Shown here: piece after piece, positions 55,086 through 64,000 of the stretch | Layout: each line of letters begins with the position of its first letter | Numbering within the stretch: the stretch's first letter is position 1 | Source: Cyanodermella asteris | Taxonomy: Eukaryota > Ascomycota > Lecanoromycetes > Ostropales > Stictidaceae | Direction: 5' to 3' | DNA: 64,000 nucleotides | Assembly: GCA_900618795.1 (NCBI GenBank) | Contig: UYJD01000018.1 | Span: forward strand, 295,537 to 359,536 | Position numbers and translations under genes: made by a program | The notes under the pieces: generated by a model | Databases searched by the model: none | What the model was told of the DNA's origin: nothing | Seen by the model: only the letters and a program-made list of their open reading frames with translations

Positions 55086-55981
55086 ATGACTTTTCAGCCT
55101 CATACCCATCAACAACCATCGTACTATACAGCGAATGGAATGATTTACGAGGACGTGACAATGTCACCTGCTATCTCGACGCCCGGTATACGTGCACAAC
55201 ACGTCAGCCAGCGAAGCGTGAGGGTTCAGCAGGGTCAGAAATACGATTTTGTTACCTCGCAAGCTCCAATGCATCACCCAAGCGCCACTCCATATGCGGC
55301 CAGCTCCCACTACGCACCAGCTACACCAGCCAATTCTCTCGACATGAGTCCTGTCGAGCATGTACAGGTTGAATATACGGATATTTCTGCTCCATATCCC
55401 GAAGATCTCAACTACAGGCCTCGCAAACAAGATGGAAGTCGACAGCCTAGCACAAGCATGCACATGGTGAGTAGGTCCGATTTTCAACATGCCGTGTATG
55501 GCGACCCGATCAACATATCCTTCCCGATATGTGCCTTCTCGTGTTCCAGGCCACCTCAGCTTTCCGATATCTTGGCTGTACACTCGGCTGACTCCGTGCT
55601 TAGCGGCGAAGAGCACAGAACCGGGCCTCGCAACGAGCCTTCCGCGAACGGAAAGAAAAGTATACACAGGACCTCCAGCGCCGCCTCCTTGAAGTCGAGC
55701 AGCAATACGAGGAACTCAAGCAAAGCTACGACGTTGTCCACAAAGAGAAGTGCCAACTGGAAGCCGCGAGTCGTCGTTGCTCGTGCGGTGGCAGCATCGT
55801 TGCAAGTCCCGGAAGCGTGGGGGGTTTTAGCCAAGCCTCTGATTGTGGCGACTTACCAGGCGAGCGAAGCAGCGCTGGCGGCGAACATTACAGGAGAGAG
55901 GCGGTGAGCATGGACTTCGACCTAGGCGAAGATCCAGATGGAGTATACGAGGTTGTGGACTGGGGCCTGGCGGGCCAATGA
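55086..55981 (+). CDS. Yap-like bZIP transcription factor
   Basis: Two exons, 55086-55466 and 55604-55981, give 252 residues. The intron has GTGAGT, a GCTGAC branch and CTTAG. The second exon opens with the basic region RRRAQNRASQRAFRERKEKY, which is the Yap/Pap1-type DNA-contact signature (N..SQRAFR). A leucine-zipper-like heptad stretch follows (QDLQRRLLEVEQQYEELKQS..V). The N-terminal exon is disordered and rich in Tyr, Pro, Ser and His. The tail has RRCSCGG, but there are no paired Cys-rich redox domains of the AP-1 kind, so an RsmA-like small Yap factor is a better comparison. RsmA in Aspergillus acts on secondary metabolism. I infer no target here. An in-frame ATG at 55014 would add 24 residues. 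Confidence 0.8.
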
Positions 55982-58401
55982 TGATGTGGAGAAGTAAAGT
56001 TATGAGGCGCACCGCTCTGCGGCTGGAACTCTGGTCACCCACAAAGCGATCTTCGCAAGAGGATGGAAGGCAAGGGTTTTGAGGCTTCAATATTCGGCTG
56101 CCACCGCATATGGTCTGCGTTGCACTGGCTAGATCAGACGATGCCGGGTACGGGCACGTTATGCGGAGACCAGTTTACATTGTTGTTCAATTCGGTAACT
56201 GCCAACCTGGTCTTGACCCTGCATTTGTTTGGCATTCTAGACCGGGTGTCGTGTCTGAGGCGCTGGCCTGTCATGGCGAATACCATTCGAGCGCAGTATT
56301 TGCTGAGTACATAAAGACGGGGAATATTGAACTGTCTGGCAGAAGCGACGAATCGCGGCATCGACGATGCATATACAAGCATGGAACAGGGATGGGTTAT
56401 AGTACGAGGTCCAAGCGCTGGCACACTTGGTCTCCCGTCAGGATGTTACAGAGCCGAGATGTTTCAACAGCGGAACGGATGAGCTACATCCCCACTGGCT
56501 GAATTTATCATCACGATGGTAATTTCTCTATAATCTGTGAGGTTTTGCTCTTCGATGTTCCCACAACGAGGTCTTCTGCGCGTTGAGGGCGTGCTGCTAC
56601 GCAAATACATGTCCTGCCGAGCAATATGGGACACGCAGCGCAAGTCAATTCCGTGCCTCTTTCATCGACGAGTGGTACGAGTGATGCCATGCTTGTCTAC
56701 CACGACCGAGAAGTGGCAGTCCAGATGCTAGGCTGCAGGCACAGAAGCATCGTTGAAATAATGACCGGCGGACGCAAGTCTGTAATGGTCGATTTCCTTG
56801 ACGAGTCTACTGTACTAGCTACAGTCACAACCCACGCTCACCCAGCAAAAGCAGGCCCAACAGGGATAGTGCATCGAGCTTAAAATTCAAGCTGACAGGA
56901 GCGGGACTGCAACCAGCCTGTGGTTCGTCCGATAAGGGACACCCTTTCAACCAGCCGAGAAAAGCCGCTGGCTTCTAGCAATCAAGGTAGCACAAAGTCT
57001 AGTTCATGCCCCGGGCCCGGCTTGGAGCCACACCACCAGGACAACCGGCTTGGAAGACAATCAGGGCTGAGGACAAGCGCCAAGGTCGCCGATAACGATG
57101 GATACTGGAGAACATACCAAGCAGTCCACACGATTTACACCCCCCATACCTTGACAGACGGCTCGAGATTGTCGTCTTAGTGCTTACAGGCGGATTCTCG
57201 ATGCTCCACTTGAACGGGGCATCGTCGATATACTAGAAGCCCTGGCGCAAGTTTAGTCAAAAGCCCAATCCACCAGAAGACCCTTCGTAAGCTCATACAA
57301 GCTGCCACCGCCTTTGCGAGTCAGCAAAAGCGACCCCTGCCATTGGAATGCTCGGACGTGGGATACTGGATTTGTGTTGGACCGAGGCGAGATGGGAGCT
57401 CTGCCACCGCACACACATTGCGTGACGATGGCTCACAAGCTCGGCCTATCCAGACGTTCGCGTCAAAGCCTAGCTTGTCTATGACACGAGGATGACAATT
57501 GCCGAATTGTGCGCAGGTCTTGCGGCCCGAGGGATGAACTAGCATGCAGTGTTGGCACCGTGCTTTGCTTGACGCACGCTCGTATCATTATGAGTACTCG
57601 CAAGCGAGAAGTTCATTCTATTGGTTCTCTTCATTCGCCAGCAACCACATATCGAGATGCGCTCACACCGGCCTTGCGACTCAATTGAGGGGCAACACGG
57701 CAATAACGAACGATTAATGAGCATATCTTCCAAGAAGTTCGTGCCGCAGCCGAGCTTTCATCATCTGAACCAGATTGTCGGAACGAGGCCGATGATCTCC
57801 CGCAAATGTTGCATGCGTGTCTCTAAAGTCCCGAAATACTGTCGGCGAATCGAGCGGTTATTTCAATCGAACTGTTGACAAGGACTGTCTCGTGGTGACA
57901 AGAACCAAGTAAATTGGATCGACCTCGACCGAGTTCCATTCCACGCACCGCCAGCTTTTTTCATTTTTGTCACAGACCGTGGCACGCCAGTGGTAGGCCC
58001 AAGAATCGAATGCCCGGGTTACCTGATTTTTCTATCGCGCCGTGAGCGTTGGAGATCTCCAAATTCTGCACCCAGCGGTCGGAACAAGCCAAACCGGATC
58101 CTAGCGGGTCGTCACCTCCGCTGCGGAGCTCCCTCTTACAGTAGCGTGGCAGTGGCACAGTCATGGGACGTAAGTACTAACCTCCTCAAATCTAGTTTGC
58201 TGACATGCTCGTCGGCCGCGACCTGCGCGCCGTCCAATCGCAACCTAATTTCCAGAACAGGTAAAAACGTGGCCGCACCACCGACATCTCGGCCCAACTT
58301 CAACTTCGATGCCCACTGGTAGCAGCTGCGGTGGGCAACATCAAGGTTGCGATCTTACACTTTGACGTGTCAACTCCTTAGGAGTGATGACTGCTGCAGG
58401 T

Positions 58402-58432
<31 letters not shown>

Positions 58433-61400
58433 GACAATGAAGCCACGTTCCCGGTCGAGACCTATCTGACAGGCGAACGCCCGGAACCAAACTTTTGCAG
58501 GATAGACCATGCGCGCGCGCCTGCTGAGCGGATGTTGCGGTTTGTTTGGCTAGATCGAGGCAATCGATGGCCTTCTGACGCCCTCCTATTTTTGCACGGT
58601 ACAGCTGAGCGTCACAGCGGCGAAGCTGGTAAGCTTGATTAATCTTCTTATTCAGTCAAAGTTTGGGGCGTTCGCCAGAGTGGAGCGCCTGTCTGATATC
58701 ACGGACTCTCAAACAAATCAATGTCATTCGATGCGTGTTGGCTGTCGTCTCGGAGCTCGGAAAGTCCAACCCTTTGAATGGGAGGAACTCAGGTGGAAGT
58801 TTCCAATCGACTCATTTTACTCCTTGCTTTGAGTGGTAACGTTCGTGTGCTCGACTTTGAAGACCCGAGCTCCTCACGTTTTCAACCGATTGGCTTATAC
58901 TGAGGACTATCAGAAGCATGCGGATGGTCTCTTTGACTCTGGGGAATCCGAGTCCTGTTCCTGGACGGAATCGCCTCCAACCAACACCGTCTACCCGTCC
59001 ACCACACGGTTCAGGACATCGGCAGTCTACAGCTTTGACAGCTGATACCAGAGTCCTTTGGAGCTTCGCTTCGTACTCTCTCTACCTCTTCGAGAACTAC
59101 CATACCGTATTGGCTATACCTGAGACGTGCCAGACACTTGGACATAGCTTCCTACTCATTTGCGCCGAGGTGCGTCGCCATCAGGATTCAACAAACCACA
59201 ACTTAATGGAACGTCAGGGCATAGTGTGCCAGTCAAATGCAAGAGCAATGATACTGTGCTCTTGTCCTCGAGCAAACCGGCATCTGCCCGGCGCCTTCGA
59301 TCATCCTCCTCCTGGGACAGAGATTCGAGATGCGCACAGTCGCCCCAACTCGTTACACGCTCCGTGTCTAACGAACTCAAACTCCTCCAAGCTTCAGCTT
59401 CGAATCCTGCCGGCAGTCGATGAGGTTCAGCTGCATACGCCCAGCTTCTGCACCTGGGACGTGCGTGCTGCAGTCAGAAAGCGTGGTTGCTGGGCCGATC
59501 GTCGCACTCAATGCGTCTTCCACATGGGCCTAACCAGTGTGCAAGATGTTGGTGCTGGATTTCATACCTCCCATTGGACAGTCTGACGCGGCAAATTGCG
59601 TGTGACAATTACGTGCCTCGCTGTTTTCGCTCCGTCCGACACAGACCTGACGACTTCAAAGACTAGGCTGATAGCCTGGGAGGGGACAATTTCCAGATAC
59701 TCTGGGTCATGTGCCACAAACATGTGAACATGGGATCTCTTGCTGCTGTCCGGATGCAGTCTTATTGGCTCATTTTGCTGCCCGATGAAGCGCGGTAAGT
59801 GATACTCGAGCAATTGAAAAGAGGCACAATCACTTGGCTTCAAGGATTGAGGCTGTGACTAAAAATTGTGTGGGAGGGTGGGGCACTTTTACCAACGAAA
59901 TGCCCCTGTAAGTGATCCAATTACGGCGGGGCAGAGTCATCGCGCAGACTCTATTCAGTCTCCTCTGGGTAGCATCTTGGTGGTAGCGTCTTCAGGCACA
60001 GATACGGACGCTGGAATCAAGGCACAGCTTGTCACGTAAGGTTTCAAGGTAGGTTTGACAGTCGACAAGACCATCATAGCCGAGGTAAGTCAGAATACCT
60101 CACTGCCACAGCTTTGTCAGCCCGCCTTGGATTTCCTCCCTCAAGCCCGACAGCAGCCTTCCTGTTGTCAAGGGTGCGGAAGAACGCCGAGGAACCGAAA
60201 ACAGCAGCCCGGTGTTGTCTTGTGTCCGCCCATCAGAATGACCATCACTGTATGTGACTCTCACTGATTGGTCCACGCTCCACAGGAAGGGTACCAGACA
60301 GACTTAAGCATCCACAGGAAAAACGATCCCGTATTCGCGGATTCGAAACGGACGAGCGGCCCGATTAGGGCCTGACAGACAGGGAAGCTCGAGTGGAAGT
60401 CGCGGTGGAGCTCTTATCATCCCTGCCACGGAATACGTGTCTATGCGCCTTTTCGGGTGTTCCGTGACAGATGTTTCAAAGGGTCCATGCTCCTGTTCTT
60501 TACACTGATGTCCTTGTAGTGACCCCCACCAATGACCAGCTGAGCCTCGAAAAGCTGATTTAGACAGCTACTTCAGTGATGAATCATCCCCTGCGCAGAT
60601 CGAATGTTTTCAATCCGAACGACATGTGGTGCTTTGCGAGCAGCATGTATTGACTGATTAGGTATTCAATCCGACGACTTTGGCTATCTCGAGTTCATGT
60701 CTTTCCATGTGCAAGAACCGAGAACCCGGAACTTTTCACGGAATTCGTGCACAAAAGGACTATGATGAGCTCGCGACAGATGCGTCATGGAGTACGTCTC
60801 GCACCTGGTTGGCGATCACCGCCGCGAAATTCGAAGATCACACCAGGGGCTCCTAGCCTTCTTCGTACGCCAGGCGAAACAAAATGAATACATGGCTTAC
60901 TTGGTAAGAGTACCCAGGCCGGCACCATTATGACCCCTTTTCAGGCACCAAGCAAGATATCTGGCGAGCTGCTGGAACAATCATGACCGCGAGTACATGT
61001 ACCATTCCTACTGCCAGTATGCACATCAGACCTCAACAACATAGCTGAGCGAATTGACGATGAAATACCTGGGCAGGGACTTGAATTCATATGAATTGCA
61101 TTCCAAGACTTCGAAACATCAAGGCGTGGAGCATCATTCCAAGCTGTTCTCACCCTCTCGAGGGACCCGGCATTTATTGAACCAAAAATGGTCTCTTTGT
61201 GCACAATATTCTGGCGTGCTCCATGCTACGACTGGCATTTTCAGACTTCGGTCTCCTGGATTACTGCTTCATGACGTTTATATGGCGATCGCGGACCTTG
61301 GAAACAAAAGTCTTGTCTCCTCCTTTCAGCTCGTCGGTTGAGAACTACCATGGTATCCTCACCTCAACCCCTCAGTTCTGTATGTTCTAGAAAATTCTGA

Positions 61401-61649
61401 TCGCATGACCACAATTCCTAATAGTTTGTCTGTCTTTCTGCCCGAAATTCGTTCTTTCTCCATTCCCACAAAGTTCTGGAGGTTTTCCTTTGTCTCCTAC
61501 TTTCTCGACTCCAACCCAACCAACACCAGAGTTTCGAGAACCAGTCCCGTCCGTGTCCCGTAACAGGACGCTCAGCATCAATCCTACTCATGATTGTGTA
61601 CACCGAGACGCCGTCCCCCGAACAAAAATTCACCACCGACCCAGTCAAG
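55982..61649. other. Gene-poor stretch of 5.7 kb
   Basis: No domain is recognisable on either strand. Frames that look partly coding are at 56683-56883 (plus; SIVEIMTGGRKSVMVDFLDE) and 59160-59423 (plus, Ser-rich), but neither can be extended by consensus introns. A TTTTC repeat lies at about 58401-58432. The last few hundred bases hold the promoter of the two-TM protein gene. I saw no terminal inverted repeats, transposase or reverse transcriptase motifs. Confidence 0.4.
58401..58432. repeat. Pyrimidine tract with TTTTC units
   Basis: A T-run followed by several TTTTC units and a further T-run, within the gene-poor stretch. No function can be assigned. Confidence 0.6.
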
Positions 61650-62651
61650 ATGGCAAATCACAAAAACATGGACAGCAACCCACGCGCTGAGGAACAAATC
61701 GAGTTCCCTGACCCCTTGCAGAATGCTGCCGGCGAGAGCATCACGTACGGTCTCCTGATGGCCAAGTGCAGCCGGGACTCGCTGAGTCTCGCGTACCATT
61801 GGTATTATGGCGATGATGGAATCCTGGCCCGTGAGCGCTGGGCTGAGATCGACAAGCGCAAAAAAGCCGCCAAAGATCGCACACGAACCGACATCAAGAC
61901 GCCATTTCCCGAAAATAGCCCGCTTCAGGAGGAGTTCGATCTCGAGAGACCTCGCCGAGTAGACACCGACGCAACTGAAGTCGGTGAAGCGGCGACCGAC
62001 ACCGACGTCCAAATCGACGGCAAGCATGACAAGGCACCACTTCTCGAGACCAACATTTCCGGGGCAGCTGCTTCGGCAGCATCTTAGGAACCGGCACAAA
62101 CACCGCCTCATAAGCCCGATCAGCCCGACTCTCCGCATCAAGACACGACTCCAGCTAAACCGCGCTCCGAATTGGGATCGCTCAGCGGGATCTTCTCCCT
62201 ATTGCAAGACGTCAGCCTCTTCGCCCTGCTCTCCCACCTCATGGGCTTGACGAACAAGATCGCCACCCTGTCCACCTCCAAACAGATCACCGCCAAACTG
62301 GGCTCCCTCGGTAACATGCTAGAGTTCCTGCGCATCGCGGCGCTAGTCTCAATGGCATTCGAACTCCTTTTCGTCTTCGTGATGAGCAATGCCCCCGACA
62401 AGGACGAGTCGTCGCAAGGCAGAGAAGAGCGTGCTGGAGCCGAGGACTCCGAGGCACTGACGCGGAGAGAAGCGGAAGCGACAAAGGCGGACCTGCCGAA
62501 CTTCATGCTGGGTTGTGGGTGCTTTCGGGCTGTGGTGATTTTGGTTTTCACTTTTGTCTTCTGGTTGGCGGGCGTGATGACTCATGACGAGAGTCGTGCG
62601 ATGGAGGAGCTGTATCGCGGAAATTCTACCGCCGCGGCGTGGAGGGGATGA
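61650..62651 (+). CDS. Two-TM membrane protein gene with an in-frame TAG in a linker
   Basis: I do not recognise the family. From the ATG at 61650 the frame reads as protein to a TAG at 62085-62087 (GITYGLLMAKCSRDSLSL-like N-terminal region, AYHWYYGDDGILARERWAEIDKRKK). It then continues in the same frame to 62651 with two hydrophobic segments (LEFLRIAALVSMAFELLFVFVM and CFRAVVILVFTFVFWLAGVM, quoted here in part) separated by a charged loop. Sequence around the TAG is a disordered Ala/Pro-rich linker. Three readings are possible. First, the TAG is intronic: its own AG could be an acceptor (CATCTTAG/GAA), and phase-0 donors exist at about 61969 and 61980, though weak. Second, it is a true stop and two short genes or a broken allele remain. 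Third, read-through occurs. An ATG at 61590 is an alternative start. Confidence 0.5.
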
Positions 62652-63321
62652 TGGAAGTCGGCGGTGTGATGGGGTAGAGGATGAGGTCGTTCGCAGGCGA
62701 TTGGGTTGCGTGGCTATCGAGTAATCATCTGGCTTGTGAGTCAAGTATTTCGTCTGGTACTCGGTCAAATATCCATTCGAGTGTTCGATCAACTGTCCAT
62801 CAAAATGTCTATTCAACTTTCCATTCGAGTCTTCATTCAAGTGACCATTCAAATGTCCAATTAACTATCTGATCGGGTATCTGGCTAATCGCCAAGTTTA
62901 AGACGAAGTCAAGCTTGATCCCTTCAACAAGAGAACCAGGGGAACGCAAGCATTGAAAACATTGTCTGATCACTTGGCACGTGCAAGTACCCTCATTGAT
63001 CCTGCATGAAGAACTATGAGCTAGCTGGATGGTCAGATACACGTTGTCACCGATGTTGTGGGAACACGTTCGTGATGTATAGTGAAGCGCCCATACATGC
63101 TGCTTGGAGCAAGCACCAGAGGGGGCATGTGTTCGAACATCTACTCGAGGCCGGTCTCACGTCAGAATGCCCATGTCGTAGTTCTCGCAGAGAGACTTCT
63201 ATTCGTAACGAAACTAAAACCTGCATTTCATGCATACTAATCATTCTATTGCTCCCAGGAACCTTGCATGCACGCACTCGAAATTCGCACCCTTGCCTGC
63301 CATTCACCACCCCTAAAACGA
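62652..63321. other. Spacer with degenerate short tandem repeat
   Basis: This is a convergent spacer between the two-TM gene and the WW-like gene. It contains the repeat annotated at about 62750-62880. Nothing else is recognised. Confidence 0.4.
62750..62880. repeat. Degenerate CATTC-containing tandem repeat
   Basis: Variants of a unit like CCATTCAAGTGT recur roughly every 12-24 bases (ATCCATTCGAGTG, GTCCATCAAAATG, TTCCATTCGAGTC, TTCATTCAAGTGA, CCATTCAAATGTCC). The copies are clearly related but eroded. There is no sign that it is coding. Confidence 0.5.
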
Positions 63322-64000
63322 TCAGCCAGCTCGGAACGGGCCGCCTGATGACCTCCCCTGTCCTCCATCATTCGGCGGGCGCTCGTATGTCACGATGCCC
63401 TTCTCACCGTTCTTGTACAGCCATGCCTTGTCTTCAGGGACCCAAACGCAAGTCCAACCTTCCGGCAAGGTCGACCTTTGTGGGATCTTGGAAAAGGCTG
63501 ATCCCTGGCCTTTTGGAGCTTTGCACTCACGCGAAGGGCGTTCCTGGCCGGCATCGACCGTTGGCTCCTCCAGTCCAGGACCATAAGAAGCTTCGTACTC
63601 GTCCCGTTCCATCGCAATCGCTCGCAGCCGGTTGAGCGAGCTTTTGTATGACATGGCCGGATGCTCGGCGTTCTGCCAACGCTCGCGAATTTCTCTGAAC
63701 GATCGCCGTCTGAGCGCTGTACGGCCTTTGATGTCGATGCCGGATTCCTGGGGCTCGGGACCCGTCGTTCTCGGAAAGCTGGAAGCCTGACGCGGGTGTT
63801 TGAGGTCCGGCAAACTCTTCGCCTCCTTGTAGGCTTGCATGAAGATTTGTACGAGAGCCCGCTCTTCGTCCCGGTCGATTTCCAGGTCGGTCTTCTGCAG
63901 TCCTGCTGAGACACACTCTTCCAGCTGCGACGGAACAATAGCCATTACCATATCCATTGACGGACCAGGCTGTGGAGCTTGAAACAGCGGAGCTCGATTT
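63322..64000 (-). CDS. WW-like domain protein, 5' part outside window
   Basis: The frame runs from the stop at 63322 to the right edge of the window without interruption, so the N-terminus is probably missing. An ATG at 63957 (MDMVMAIVPSQLEECV) is the first inside, but the residues before it (APLFQAPQPGPS) also look coding. The middle is charged and helical (RRRSFREIRERWQNAEHPAMSYKSSLNRLRAIAMERDEYEASYG). The C-terminal segment LPEGWTCVWVPEDKAWLYKN..VTYERPP has the LP.GW...........Y..N......T...P pattern of a WW domain, with the second aromatic changed. Such domains bind proline-rich peptides. No family name is offered. Confidence 0.55.
   Translation of the reverse strand, partial: NRAPLFQAPQPGPSMDMVMAIVPSQLEECVSAGLQKTDLEIDRDEERALVQIFMQAYKEAKSLPDLKHPRQASSFPRTTGPEPQESGIDIKGRTALRRRSFREIRERWQNAEHPAMSYKSSLNRLRAIAMERDEYEASYGPGLEEPTVDAGQERPSRECKAPKGQGSAFSKIPQRSTLPEGWTCVWVPEDKAWLYKNGEKGIVTYERPPNDGGQGRSSGGPFRAG

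Noticed and set aside
58918-59586. Plus-strand open frame of 222 codons in the gene-poor stretch
   Set aside because: Composition is unstructured, there is no motif, and a second frame of similar quality overlaps it.
1-64000. Transposons, LTR elements, rRNA, tRNA and CRISPR
   Set aside because: I looked for reverse transcriptase and transposase motifs, long terminal repeats, tRNA B-box-like sites with a matching cloverleaf and spaced repeats, and found none I could support by eye. A tRNAscan and repeat-library search would settle it.

Overview
The window is filamentous-ascomycete nuclear DNA, most likely from a Dothideomycete. The evidence is short GT..AG introns with CTRAC-like branch points, a three-domain TRPC (glutamine amidotransferase / IGPS / PRAI) gene, a group I G-protein alpha subunit with MGCGMS at its N-terminus, and conserved single-copy fungal genes set among long spacers. 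All introns and starts given here were worked out by eye from frame continuity and splice consensus. I saw no transposase, reverse transcriptase, rRNA or CRISPR array.

Left part (about 2.0-22.2 kb) is mostly conserved cell biology. It holds CDC14 (septation initiation network), a BRCT-WGR protein without a PARP catalytic domain, TRPC, the very large nucleoporin NUP188 (divergent from TRPC), an eight-exon cysteine-rich single-pass membrane protein, an F-box/LRR-type protein, the Elongator-associated KTI12, and a metallo-beta-lactamase-fold lactonase-like enzyme.

Middle part (22-40 kb) is sparser. A C2H2 zinc-finger regulator sits next to about 5 kb with no convincing gene. It is followed by the ER SNARE USE1, a BMT6-type 25S rRNA methyltransferase, a group I G-alpha gene with four exons and an unusual C-terminus, and a Ure2p-like glutathione S-transferase.

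The most unusual part is 40.2-47.9 kb. Five intronless genes lie head to tail on the minus strand. Their N-terminal parts are unrelated in composition and length, but all end in the same roughly 110-160 residue, probably all-beta domain (WP..L..SG, then RF.P..dG.vTC.A, then PWL.L). I do not recognise this domain. It looks like a fast-diverging, lineage-restricted tandem family and is the best candidate for something undescribed.

Right part (48-64 kb) holds a DUF924 protein, transketolase (five exons, with a hexamer repeat in intron 1), a Yap/RsmA-like bZIP factor, a 5.7 kb gene-poor stretch, a two-TM protein gene with an in-frame TAG in a linker, and the C-terminal part of a WW-like-domain protein running off the right edge.
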